Assembly: GCA_035505095.1 (NCBI GenBank)
Contig: DATJRE010000172.1
Location: forward strand, 1-27,377
Reading direction: 5' to 3'
Length of the DNA stretch: 27,377 nt
Source of the DNA: JOPF133 sp035505095
Lineage (GTDB): Bacteria > Acidobacteriota > Terriglobia > Bryobacterales > Bryobacteraceae
Below the pieces are notes generated by a model. It saw nothing but the letters and a program-made list of their open reading frames with translations, was not told where the DNA came from and ran no database searches. A program made the translations under genes and the position numbers. The stretch's first letter is position 1. Every line of letters begins with the position of its first letter. Shown here piece by piece: positions 8,633-16,636 of the stretch.

Positions 8633-8886
8633 TGGAAGAATCCTCGCTCTTTGCTCTGCACGCGTAGGCGCAGGGTGCGGGACGTCACGGGAGAAACCTG
8701 ACGCGGGGGCCCTGCGGGCCGGAGACGCCGCGAGGACAAGCGGACCTGAACGGCACTGGGTCGGCGAAACCTGGGTGCACCCGGGAAATGCAGAGGCAAA
8801 CGGGGGAGTTGCTGACGCGGAGGGCGACTTCGCCGCAGGCACGCGAGAGACGGCGCGCAGATGGCGCTTGCGGGCGGGCGACGGCT

Positions 8887-9636
8887 TCAGCGTCCTTTTA
8901 ATTGCTCGGGGAGGACGGCGTAGCCTTCGGGGGGTGGGAAGACGGAGAGCAGAAGCTCCAGGCGGCGGCGCAGGTAGCGGCTGGGCATCTGGCGGGGGCC
9001 GGTTTCTACGTCGATATCGCAGCAGGTGCCGTGCAGGTAGAGGGTCAGGGTGTCTTCGAAGGCCTGGCGGGCGTACTCGCGGAAGAGCTTGGTTTCTTTG
9101 CGGACGTTGGTCTGGCGGCGCAGCAGGGCCTGCTTGAGGTGCCAGCTTTTTTCGTCCACCTCGCCGTGGACTTCGGTACTCAATTCCTCGCGGATGGTGC
9201 GGTAGAAGCGCTCCTGCACTTCGGCGGGCCAGAACTCGGCCACCACGGCGGCTAAGGCGCTGTAGAACTGGTAGTGGTAGTCGGCCACTTCGGCATCCTT
9301 GATACCGAAGGCCAGCACGGTCGTATCGTCCACCTGGCGGCGGGAGCAGGCCACCTGGCGGGCTTCGGCGGGGCGGTCGAAGGTGATGCTGTCGCCATCC
9401 TTGCCGTTGCCTTTTTCGAGGTAGGGGACCAGGATCACGGCCACGTGCGGGAGGGTGACATGGATGGCGGGGGAGATGGCGGCGATGGGGTCGTTGATGT
9501 ACTGGCGGAGGTCTTCCTCGGCCATCGGGAGGGTGGAAAAGTACGATAGCTTGTTGCTCAGGGGAATCATCTCACCGTGGATGCGGTGGGTCATCTCCTC
9601 CACAGTCACTTTGGTCCGTTCGGCGTCAGTGGACAT
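8887..9636 (-). CDS. Conserved-looking hypothetical protein, 249 aa
   Basis: I do not recognise a family. The protein is soluble with mixed secondary structure; the second half is helical and charged (FYRTIREELSTEVHGEVDEKSWHLKQALLRRQTNVRKETK). It contains many acidic and aromatic residues but no nucleotide-binding or catalytic signature. Codon use is typical of the surrounding chromosome and the frame is clean, so it is a real gene. It is divergent from lpxB across only 45 bp, which contain a palindrome and must hold both start regions. It may be regulated together with lpxB; no functional link is visible. Confidence 0.75.
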   Translation of the reverse strand: MSTDAERTKVTVEEMTHRIHGEMIPLSNKLSYFSTLPMAEEDLRQYINDPIAAISPAIHVTLPHVAVILVPYLEKGNGKDGDSITFDRPAEARQVACSRRQVDDTTVLAFGIKDAEVADYHYQFYSALAAVVAEFWPAEVQERFYRTIREELSTEVHGEVDEKSWHLKQALLRRQTNVRKETKLFREYARQAFEDTLTLYLHGTCCDIDVETGPRQMPSRYLRRRLELLLSVFPPPEGYAVLPEQLKGR

Positions 9637-9661
9637 CCTGTGGTTCGATTGTAACAGGGGT

Positions 9662-9676
9662 ACAAGTTAAACTTGT
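9662..9676. promoter_or_regulatory. 15-bp palindrome in the lpxB divergent start region
   Basis: ACAAGTT (9662-9668), one central A, AACTTGT (9670-9676): a perfect 7-bp dyad ending 5 bases before the lpxB ATG and 26 bases from the divergent gene's start. It is well placed to act as an operator or, in RNA, as a hairpin covering the lpxB start, where no Shine-Dalgarno is evident. Confidence 0.4.
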
Positions 9677-9681
9677 GTTGA

Positions 9682-10836
9682 ATGGGCCGTAAAATCCTGG
9701 TTTCGGCGGGGGAAGCCTCAGGCGACTTGTACGCTTCCCTGGTAGTGGAGGAAATCCGCCGTCGGATGCCCGGGGCCGAGTTTTTCGGCTGCACGGGGCC
9801 ACGGCTGCGGGCGGCGGGGGTGCGGACGGTGGTGGATTCGGCCAGCCTGGCGGTGGTGGGGCTGCTGGAGGTGGTTGCGCACATTCCGCGAATTTACGGC
9901 GAATACCGCAAGCTGATCGAGGCGGCGAGGGAGGAGCGGCCGGAGGTGGCTCTGCTCACGGATTCGCCGGATTTTCACCTGCGGGTGGCGCGGCGGCTAC
10001 ACCGGATGGGCACGCCGGTGGTGTACCTGGTGGCGCCGCAGGCCTGGGCGTGGCGGAAGGGGCGGATTCCGCAGATGCGGCGGGACATCCAGCGGCTGCT
10101 GTGCATTTTCCCGTTTGAGGAGGAATTTTTCGCCGGGCACGGGGTGCGGACGACGTACATTGGGCACCCCCTGGCGGGGCTGGTGGCGCCTGGGATCACA
10201 AAGGACGAGTTTTTTCGGAAACACAGGCTGGCGGCGGGCCGTCCATTAATAGCGATACTACCCGGCAGCCGTAAAGGGGAAGCTCTGCGCCATCTGCCCG
10301 CGCTCCTGGATGCCGCCGAGCGGCTGTACCGCGAGCGGGCCGTGAACCTGGTGCTCCCGGCATCGGTAACCACCGGGGTGGCATTTTTTAAGGAGTTTGT
10401 GGGAAGCGCACCGGTTCGGGTGATCGAAGGAGAAAGCTGGGACGCCATGGCGCATGCCGATGTGGCTTTGGCGGCCAGCGGGACGGTGACCGTGGAAGCG
10501 GCCCTGCTGGGGACCCCGATGGTGACCTACTACCGCGTTTCGACGCCCAGTTGGATTGCAGGTAAGTTGTTGGTGCGGGTACCTTTTTACTCCATGGTGA
10601 ATCTCATTGCGGGGCGCCGGACGGTGCCCGAGCTGATGCAATCGGAGCTGACCGGCGCGGCTTTGGCGAGGGAGGCCGGGCGTCTGCTGGGCGACCCGGC
10701 GGCGCGAGCGGAGATGTGCGCCGGGCTGGCGGAGGTGCGGCGCAAGCTCGCCCAGGCTGGAGGGGTATCGGCTGCCGCGCGGGCGGCCTCGATTGTTCAG
10801 GAAATTCTGGAAGGACAATTTGCTCATGTATCGTAA
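9682..10836 (+). CDS. lpxB: Lipid-A-disaccharide synthase
   Basis: 384 residues, the usual LpxB length. It condenses UDP-2,3-diacylglucosamine with lipid X to form the lipid A disaccharide, at the inner face of the inner membrane (GT19 family). Diagnostic stretches are GEASGDLYA (9-17), VVGLLEVV, LLTDSPDFHLRVA, PQAWAWRKGRI, YIGHPL, LPGSRKGE and SGTVTVEAALLGTPMV. The gene shows that the host has an LPS-type outer membrane. The next gene starts 11 bases inside its 3' end. Other lpx genes are not in the window. Confidence 0.96.
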   Translation: MGRKILVSAGEASGDLYASLVVEEIRRRMPGAEFFGCTGPRLRAAGVRTVVDSASLAVVGLLEVVAHIPRIYGEYRKLIEAAREERPEVALLTDSPDFHLRVARRLHRMGTPVVYLVAPQAWAWRKGRIPQMRRDIQRLLCIFPFEEEFFAGHGVRTTYIGHPLAGLVAPGITKDEFFRKHRLAAGRPLIAILPGSRKGEALRHLPALLDAAERLYRERAVNLVLPASVTTGVAFFKEFVGSAPVRVIEGESWDAMAHADVALAASGTVTVEAALLGTPMVTYYRVSTPSWIAGKLLVRVPFYSMVNLIAGRRTVPELMQSELTGAALAREAGRLLGDPAARAEMCAGLAEVRRKLAQAGGVSAAARAASIVQEILEGQFAHVS

Positions 10837-12823
10837 TTGCTTTGCTTCCGGTGTGGCGGTGTTGGCCCAGGGGGTGTGGCTGCTGGCGACGGTGGCGCCT
10901 GCCGGGGCCCAGGAGCGGCGCGCCGCCCCGTCCCGCATCGACGTGGACCTGTACACCATCGAGGCCGAGATCACCCCCAATACGCAGTTGCTGGAGGCCA
11001 AAGTGGCCATCCGGTTCGTGCCGATTGACGACGGGATTACGGCGACCACCTTCGAGCTGAATAATGCCCTGAACGTGTCGCGAGTGGTGGACGCCAGCGG
11101 GAAGCAGCTTCCCGCCACCCGCAACCAGCAGGATTTTACGGAGCGGGTGAATTTCGACCAGCCGCTGCCCAAGGGACAGCCGGTGACGATCACCTTCTAT
11201 TACGACGGGCACCTGACCGGCAATGAGGATTCGCCGGTCTACGGGATCAAGTTCGCGGCGATTCATCCGGAATTCGGGTTTCTGCTGTATCCGTCGCGGT
11301 GGTTTCCGGTGAGCGGCTACTCGACGGACCGGTTTGCGGCCGATCTGCACATCACGGTGCCGACGGGTTACGCAGTGCTGGCGAGCGGCATCGATTCGCA
11401 CCATGCCGACGCGGACAAGATGGTTTACGATTTCCACTTCGAGCACCCGTCGTTCCCCGGCAGCCTGGCGGTGGTGAAGGAACAGCCGCTGAAAGTTTCA
11501 GAACAAAGTGTGACCACGAACATGTACTTTCGCGGGCCGGAAGCCGACATGGCGCAGCCGTACGGTGAAGAGATCGGGCGGATGATGAACTACTTCACGG
11601 GGATCTACGGGCTGCCGCCGAACGCCAGTCTGAACGTGATTGAAACGGAGACTGACGCGCCCACCGGGTATGCCGCGCCGGGGATGATTTTCCTTTCGCC
11701 CGGGACCATTGGCAAACAAGTGGCGTCGCGGGTGCTGGCGAACCAGATTTCCCGGCAGTGGTGGGAGGATATGGTCTCGCCCACCACGCGCAACCATTTG
11801 TGGCTGGAGAACGGGATGGCGACTTACTCGGAGCTGCTGTGGACGGGGAACACGGCGGGCGCCGCGGCGATGGCCTCGGCCACCAGCGACGTGATGGTGG
11901 ATTCGCTGACCATCGACACGGTGCCGATCATTCAATCGGCGCGCCTGGAGGATTATTCGCCGGAGCTGTGGGCGCTGACGGGAAGCAAGGGCGCCGCGGT
12001 AATGGGGATGTTGCGCCAGGTGATCGGCGACAATAATTTCTACGCCACGCTGAAGGCGTACCTGGCGAAATACGCCTGGAAGAACGGCAACACGGACGAT
12101 TTCCGGGAGGTGGCGGAGGCCACCTCGGGCAAACAACTGGGATGGTTCTTCATCGAATGGATCGAATCGAGCGGGACGCCGCAGTTCACGCTGAAGTATA
12201 CGATTTTGCGCGAGCAGAGCAAGGGCTTCCGGGTGATGGGAGAGATTGCGCAGGACCTGGACACGTTCCGCATGCCGGTGACTTTGCGAATTGACACGGA
12301 CGGGAACCCGGAGACCAAGACGGTGGAGGTGGTGGGGACGTCGTCGGAATTCGAGGTGGATACGTTCGGCAAGCCCAAGAATGTGGTGATCGACCCGGAT
12401 AACCACGTGCTGCGGGAGAGCTCGCAGATGCGCGTGGCGGTGGCCATCCGGCGGGGCGAGCAGTATATGCAGTTGAGCGAATTCGCCGACGCCATGAGGG
12501 AATACCAGAAGGCGCTGGAGACGAATCATTCGAGCTCGCTGGCGCGGTACCGCATGGCGGAGGTGGAATTTCTGCAGCAGAACTGGCAGCAGGCCGCCAA
12601 CGATTTCCGCGAGGCGCTGAACGGCGACCTGACGCCTAAGTGGACGGAGGTGTGGTCGCACATCCACCTGGGGATGATTTTCGATGTGACCGGGCAGCGC
12701 GACCGGGCGGTGAACGAGTATAACCTGGCGCTGCGTACGAGGGACACTACGCAGGGGGCGGATGTGGAAGCGACCAAGTATTTGAAGACGCCCTACGAGC
12801 GGGTGCGGCGGCCGGAGCAGTAG
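10826..12823 (+). CDS. Secreted M1-aminopeptidase-like protein with inactive zinc site and TPR tail
   Basis: 665 residues from ATG 10826, which has GGAAGGAC about 9 bases upstream and overlaps lpxB by 11 bases. A signal peptide ends near AGA/QE (28-30). The N-terminal beta domain and the central domain follow the M1 peptidase plan: the context VLANQISRQWWEDM..WLENGMATYSE aligns with the family's HELAHQWWGD..WLNEGFATY. However, HEXXH is NQISR (306-310), the third ligand Glu is Asn329, and the GAMEN region reads GYAAPG, so zinc binding and catalysis should be lost. Residues about 550-640 form TPR-like helices. A binding or chaperone role is inferred. Confidence 0.8.
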   Translation: MYRNCFASGVAVLAQGVWLLATVAPAGAQERRAAPSRIDVDLYTIEAEITPNTQLLEAKVAIRFVPIDDGITATTFELNNALNVSRVVDASGKQLPATRNQQDFTERVNFDQPLPKGQPVTITFYYDGHLTGNEDSPVYGIKFAAIHPEFGFLLYPSRWFPVSGYSTDRFAADLHITVPTGYAVLASGIDSHHADADKMVYDFHFEHPSFPGSLAVVKEQPLKVSEQSVTTNMYFRGPEADMAQPYGEEIGRMMNYFTGIYGLPPNASLNVIETETDAPTGYAAPGMIFLSPGTIGKQVASRVLANQISRQWWEDMVSPTTRNHLWLENGMATYSELLWTGNTAGAAAMASATSDVMVDSLTIDTVPIIQSARLEDYSPELWALTGSKGAAVMGMLRQVIGDNNFYATLKAYLAKYAWKNGNTDDFREVAEATSGKQLGWFFIEWIESSGTPQFTLKYTILREQSKGFRVMGEIAQDLDTFRMPVTLRIDTDGNPETKTVEVVGTSSEFEVDTFGKPKNVVIDPDNHVLRESSQMRVAVAIRRGEQYMQLSEFADAMREYQKALETNHSSSLARYRMAEVEFLQQNWQQAANDFREALNGDLTPKWTEVWSHIHLGMIFDVTGQRDRAVNEYNLALRTRDTTQGADVEATKYLKTPYERVRRPEQ

Positions 12824-12890
12824 GGCGGGCGCCGGCGCCGCGGGCGGCGGTCGATTTCGAGCGGCGGGGTCTGGCACAATAACAGTGTCG

Positions 12891-14054
12891 ATGACCGAAC
12901 GCCTGTATTACACCGATTCCTACCTTCGCGATTTCCGCGCGCAGATTGTGGACTTGTCCGCCGACGGGAGCACGGTTTACCTGGACCGCACGGCCTTTTA
13001 TCCGACGTCGGGCGGGCAGCCGTTCGATACCGGGACGATTGCCGGCGTGCCGGTGGTGGAGGTGGTGGACGAAGAGGAACGCATCGCGCACCGGCTGGCG
13101 GGGCCGGTGGGGGCGGGCGCGGTGGAGTGCACCGTGGACTGGGCGCGGCGCTTCGACCACATGCAGCAGCACAGCGGGCAGCACCTGCTTTCGGCGGTGT
13201 TCGAAGAGCTATTCCACCTGAAGACGGTGAGCTTCCATTTGAGCACCGAGAGCAGCACCATCGACGTAGAAGGCGGCACGGTGGATGCGCGGGTGTTGCA
13301 GGAGACCGAGACGCGGGCCAACCAGGTGGTGTTTGAGAACCGTCCGGTAGCGGTGCATTTCGAACACGCCGCGGAGGCGCAGGGGCTGCGCAAACCTTCG
13401 GAACGGGAGGGCGTGCTGCGGATTGTGGCCATTGAGGGACTGGACCGCAGCGCTTGCGGGGGCACGCACGTGCGGCGGACGGGCGAGATTGGCGCGGTGA
13501 TGCTGCGCAAGGTGGAGAAGATCCGGCAGGCGACGCGGGTGGAGTTTCGCTGCGGAGGCCGGGCGGTTCGGCGGGCGCGCGCGGATTACGAAGCGCTGGC
13601 CCAGACGGCGCAGCTGTTTTCCGCGCCGCTGGACGAGGTGCCGGCGGCGGTGGCGGCGCAACTGGATGGCGCGCGCGGGGCGGAGAAGGCGCGCCGCAAG
13701 CTGGAACTGGAGCTGGCGGCGTACCAGGGCCGGGAACTGTACAATAGCGCGGCCCCCGGTGCGGACGGCTTGCGGCGGGTGGTGCGGCGGCTGGAGACGG
13801 GCAGCCTGGAGGAACTGCGGGCTATCGCGCAGAACTTCACGGCGCAACCGAAGGCGTTGTTCCTGGCGACGCTGGCCGGACCGCCCTCGATCCTGCTGGC
13901 GGCTTCGGAGGATGCCGGGGTGGACGCGGGCAAGCTGCTGAAGGCGGCGCTGGCGGAGGTATCGGGGCGCGGCGGCGGGAACGCGCGGATGGCGCAGGGC
14001 AGCGTGGGGAACGCGGGGCTGCTGGATGCGGTGGTGCGGCGGCTGGCGTGGTAG
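12891..14054 (+). CDS. Alanyl-tRNA editing protein (AlaX type with DHHA1 domain)
   Basis: 387 residues. This trans-editing enzyme hydrolyses Ser- or Gly-mischarged tRNA-Ala. The editing domain shows FYPTSGGQPFDTG (37-49), zinc-ligand motif HSGQH (94-98) and CGGTH (C189, H193). Residues about 215-280 are a helical coiled linker, and the end is a DHHA1 domain (LLAASEDAGVDAGKLLKAAL, then GGGNARMAQG). It lacks the aminoacylation and tRNA-binding parts of AlaRS, so it is a stand-alone editor. Start taken at ATG 12891; a GTG two codons earlier (12885) is possible. It lies just upstream of the tRNA-Arg gene. Confidence 0.93.
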   Translation: MTERLYYTDSYLRDFRAQIVDLSADGSTVYLDRTAFYPTSGGQPFDTGTIAGVPVVEVVDEEERIAHRLAGPVGAGAVECTVDWARRFDHMQQHSGQHLLSAVFEELFHLKTVSFHLSTESSTIDVEGGTVDARVLQETETRANQVVFENRPVAVHFEHAAEAQGLRKPSEREGVLRIVAIEGLDRSACGGTHVRRTGEIGAVMLRKVEKIRQATRVEFRCGGRAVRRARADYEALAQTAQLFSAPLDEVPAAVAAQLDGARGAEKARRKLELELAAYQGRELYNSAAPGADGLRRVVRRLETGSLEELRAIAQNFTAQPKALFLATLAGPPSILLAASEDAGVDAGKLLKAALAEVSGRGGGNARMAQGSVGNAGLLDAVVRRLAW

Positions 14055-14095
14055 GGGCGGGTGCTGGTGCGGTTGGTGCGCGGGTTTGGTGCGGG

Positions 14096-14125
14096 TTGCA
14101 AAAGCGGTGACGGGTTGGGTAGAGT
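14096..14125 (+). promoter_or_regulatory. Candidate tRNA-Arg promoter
   Basis: TTGCAA (14096-14101), an 18-bp spacer and TAGAGT (14120-14125) lie about 23 bases before the mature tRNA 5' end. This is a fair sigma70-type match in a suitable place. Confidence 0.45.
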
Positions 14126-14148
14126 GAAAGGGTCAGGAGCCGTGGTGT

Positions 14149-14225
14149 GCGCCCGTAGCTCAGTTGGATAGAGCGTCTGGCTACGAACCAGAAGGTCGGC
14201 AGTTCGAATCTGTCCGGGCGCACCA
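14149..14225 (+). tRNA. tRNA-Arg (anticodon ACG), integration target
   Basis: 77 bases with encoded CCA. The acceptor stem GCGCCCG pairs with CGGGCGC, followed by discriminator A and CCA (14223-14225). The D arm is GCTC/GAGC; the anticodon stem TCTGG/CCAGA encloses loop CTACGAA with ACG at 34-36. The T stem GGCAG/CTGTC encloses TTCGAAT. ACG is deaminated to ICG and reads CGU/CGC/CGA. The integrase stop codon is 31 bases from the CCA end, so the 3' half of this gene is the likely attachment core, kept intact by the element. Confidence 0.97.
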
Positions 14226-14255
14226 CATAAATATCCCACTTTCAAATACATACGG

Positions 14256-15581
14256 CTAATTTACAACTGTAGATTTTGGCTCGTTTTCGCCACCGGCAGC
14301 ACCAGTGGCAGCACCCCGCGCCGCTTTCTCCTTCGCCTCGCGATCCTGCTGCGCCTTCCGTGCCGCCTCAAAGATCGCATCCATTTCGGTGGCCGCCTGC
14401 TGCTGGAGCTTCGGTAGGACATGACCATAGACGTCCATGGTGAAGGCCGTGGAGGAATGGCCCAACAACTCGCTGATCATCTTGATGGGCACGCCGTGCG
14501 CCAGCAGGAACGATGCACAGGAGTGGCGTAGGTCGTGAAAGCGGAGGTCCTTGATACCGGCCCCGTCCCTGACCTGGTAGAAGTACTTGATTAGCGTGCG
14601 AGGATCGAGCGGAGTGCCCGTGCATGGATTGGCAAACACGAAATCGAGGTCCTGCCAGCGCGTGGACGCAAGGCGCTTGTCCGCCTCCTGGCGCATCCGG
14701 TGGGCTACAAGCGCCTTCACGGCAACCTCGCAGAGCAGCACCGTACGCGTGCTCTTCCTGGTCTTGGGAGTGCTCAGTACGAGCGCTGTTCGCGGCTCCG
14801 TATCCTCAATACCGCTCGCCGTGGTGGGTTTGGCGGCCGGTTTCCTGTAGAGCCTCTGCAGTTGCACGGCGATCTCAAACTGCTTCTTCTCCAGATCCAC
14901 GCGGGACCACTGAAGCCCGAGGATCTCTCCTTCGCGGGCGCCGGTAGCCAGCGCCAGGACGAAAGCCGCCTCGAAGGGGTGGCCCTGCGCCGCCTTCTCG
15001 AACGCCGCCAACTCCTCCTCGGTCAATGACCGAACGCGCCGCTCTGGCAATGGCGGCGGGTCGCTCAAAGCCGCAGCGTTCCGGTGGATGAGGTTCCACT
15101 TGACCGCCGTGCCCAACGCGACGCGCAGGCAAGTCCTGATATGACGGCACGTCTTCGGGCTGAGCGTCTCCAGTTTCTCTGCGATCAACATCTGGACGTG
15201 CTGCGGGGACAGTTTTACCAGCGGGACTCTCCCGATCACTGGGACGATGTGCTTATCAATGAGGCCCTGGTAGTGGCCGAGCGTTTTTGGCCGCACGCGG
15301 GGCGTGGCCACGTCCTTCAGCCAGGAGGCGAGGTATTGTTCCAGCGTTTGACGCTCCGGCGCTTCCCGGAGAATCCCGAGACGATGGTCGCGGCGATCAT
15401 CGTCCAACTTCTTCAGCACCTCGGCCTTGGTCTTGCCGCGGTAGAATTTCCGCTTCGGTTTATCGCCTATCCACCCGACCACCAGCGCGGCACGCCACCC
15501 GTCGCTGGTCTCGTACGGCGATCCCTCACCGTTCGAGCGGTGCCGTTTGCGTTGGCCGCGGCGCGCTTTATCTTCCGTCAT
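14256..15581 (-). CDS. int: Tyrosine-type site-specific integrase
   Basis: 441 residues. It would integrate and excise the element at the adjacent tRNA-Arg. The N-terminus (about 15-60) is an arm-binding AP2-like domain; a core-binding SAM-like domain spans about 75-170; the catalytic domain follows. Catalytic residues visible: R216 (TGAREGEILGLQW), H349 and R352 (FHDLRHSCASF), H375 (LLGHSS) and nucleophile Y385 (DVYGHV). The tail is Ala/Glu-rich. The ATG lies inside the 3' end of the upstream regulator gene (14-base overlap) and has the strong AAGGAGGAG ribosome site, so the two are coupled. The gene points at the tRNA, the usual layout for tRNA-borne islands. Confidence 0.96.
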   Translation of the reverse strand: MTEDKARRGQRKRHRSNGEGSPYETSDGWRAALVVGWIGDKPKRKFYRGKTKAEVLKKLDDDRRDHRLGILREAPERQTLEQYLASWLKDVATPRVRPKTLGHYQGLIDKHIVPVIGRVPLVKLSPQHVQMLIAEKLETLSPKTCRHIRTCLRVALGTAVKWNLIHRNAAALSDPPPLPERRVRSLTEEELAAFEKAAQGHPFEAAFVLALATGAREGEILGLQWSRVDLEKKQFEIAVQLQRLYRKPAAKPTTASGIEDTEPRTALVLSTPKTRKSTRTVLLCEVAVKALVAHRMRQEADKRLASTRWQDLDFVFANPCTGTPLDPRTLIKYFYQVRDGAGIKDLRFHDLRHSCASFLLAHGVPIKMISELLGHSSTAFTMDVYGHVLPKLQQQAATEMDAIFEAARKAQQDREAKEKAARGAATGAAGGENEPKSTVVN

Positions 15582-16212
15582 TCAACTCCTCCTTTTTCGC
15601 TTCTGTATAGGTTTTGCCCCCAAAAAGCCTCGCCATTTGACCAAAGGGGCTTCGCTCGTCTTGATCAATTTCCTTCAACAAGCGGACCATCTCATCGGTC
15701 ACCAGCCGGTCCGGGCTGGCATCGGACCTCGATGCGATAGCCGCGCTCGTAACGACACGCGAGAGATCGAATACGGCCGCCGCTATGCGATGTAATTCTG
15801 CCGCTTCCGGTTCACCCATCCTTGACCTGCGAAGCAGAAACAGACACCGGAGTAACCCCGTGATCGCAATGTCGGTCTTTCGCAAACCATAATCGGGTTC
15901 CTTGTCCAGTTGAAACGCGAGAATCAGGTCCATACCGACACCGAGATTCTCGGCCGCCAAAGCCAACCGTGCACGCTCATTCGGGGGTGGGTCTTGCTTG
16001 CCCAACTCCCAGCGGCTGACCGTAATCGGGGATACCCGCAACGCCTCCGCGAATTCCTGCTGCGTGCAAACTGGATCACCACCGTCATCGATGCCGTAAG
16101 CCCGCCGCCGCAGTTCGACCACGAACCGCGCCCACTTGCCGGTTGGCTTGCGGCTCGTCCGCCGCCTAATCGTTTTTACTGGTCGCTTGTCCCGAGGTCC
16201 GTCGATAGCCAT
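15568..16212 (-). CDS. Cro/CI-type (XRE) HTH regulator of the element
   Basis: 214 residues. After a basic N-terminus, the HTH lies at about 50-71 (TQQEFAEALRVSPITVSRWELG), a classic XRE fold with the WE-x-G signature. The remaining about 130 residues are a helical domain I do not recognise; no RecA-type autocleavage Ala-Gly/Ser-Lys pattern is evident. Start ATG 16212 has a strong GAGGAGGAAAC ribosome site. It is divergent from the AlpA/Xis-like and helicase genes and lies upstream of int, the position of Stl-like master repressors in satellites. Repression of the rightward genes through the palindrome at 16284 is inferred. Confidence 0.88.
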   Translation of the reverse strand: MAIDGPRDKRPVKTIRRRTSRKPTGKWARFVVELRRRAYGIDDGGDPVCTQQEFAEALRVSPITVSRWELGKQDPPPNERARLALAAENLGVGMDLILAFQLDKEPDYGLRKTDIAITGLLRCLFLLRRSRMGEPEAAELHRIAAAVFDLSRVVTSAAIASRSDASPDRLVTDEMVRLLKEIDQDERSPFGQMARLFGGKTYTEAKKEELNDGR

Positions 16213-16235
16213 AACGTTTCCTCCTCACTGACACT

Positions 16236-16264
16236 ATAATACGGACCTTTACCGCATTCAGCAA
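16236..16264 (-). promoter_or_regulatory. Leftward promoter for the regulator-integrase operon
   Basis: On the minus strand: TTGCTG (16264-16259), exactly 17 bp, then TATTAT (16241-16236), 24 bases before the regulator ATG. The same A/T block contains TATAAT on the plus strand (16235-16240), so a rightward promoter could overlap it. Confidence 0.5.
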
Positions 16265-16283
16265 TAAGCACCTTATAGTTTCT

Positions 16284-16297
16284 AACGACTAGTCGTT
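16284..16297. promoter_or_regulatory. Perfect 14-bp palindrome, candidate element operator
   Basis: AACGACTAGTCGTT reads identically on both strands and sits between the divergent regulator and Xis-like genes, just upstream of the leftward -35. A partial copy, GACTAACG, follows at 16318-16325 near the alternative Xis start. It is the best candidate binding site for the XRE regulator. Confidence 0.6.
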
Positions 16298-16375
16298 TTA
16301 GTGAAATGCTGACCAGTGACTAACGGTGGCAAACTTCGTAAACTCGTCTATGAAAGGGGAAGGTTTAGTCAAGCA

Positions 16376-16597
16376 ATGCAAAAACGGAAAACGATCACTC
16401 CCGACCAGGCGCGACAACGCGAGCTTCTCCGGATTATTGAGGTGGCCGACCTGCTCGGCGAATCCCGTGCAAATATTTATCTGAGGATTAAAGTCGGCCA
16501 GATTCCGGCAGTCAGGTTCGGCAAGACCACACGCGTGCGCGCGGTGGCGCTGTTTGAGATGCTCGACGGCCTGGCGACCGGGACGAAGGTGGCGTAG
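16376..16597 (+). CDS. AlpA/excisionase-like small HTH protein
   Basis: 73 residues from ATG 16376 (GTG 16316 would add 20). The stretch LLRIIEVADLLGESRANIYLRIKVGQIPAVRFG..TRVRAVAL is the HTH_17/AlpA pattern: a MerR-like helix-turn-helix, the G-x-x-P-A-x-x-x-G wing and a closing helix. Such proteins act as excisionases or as activators of integrase genes in P4-type satellites and cryptic prophages. It is the first rightward gene, divergent from the repressor and about 40 bases before the helicase. The start is uncertain: a GGGGAAGG lies 13 or more bases upstream of ATG 16376. Confidence 0.8.
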   Translation: MQKRKTITPDQARQRELLRIIEVADLLGESRANIYLRIKVGQIPAVRFGKTTRVRAVALFEMLDGLATGTKVA

Positions 16598-16636
16598 GCC
16601 GGCGTGCCGATCTCCACTACCACAGAGAATCCTTCC

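Noticed and set aside
11498..12877. 459-codon open frame on the minus strand
   Set aside because: Antisense to the M1-like gene; Arg/His/Pro-rich without any motif.
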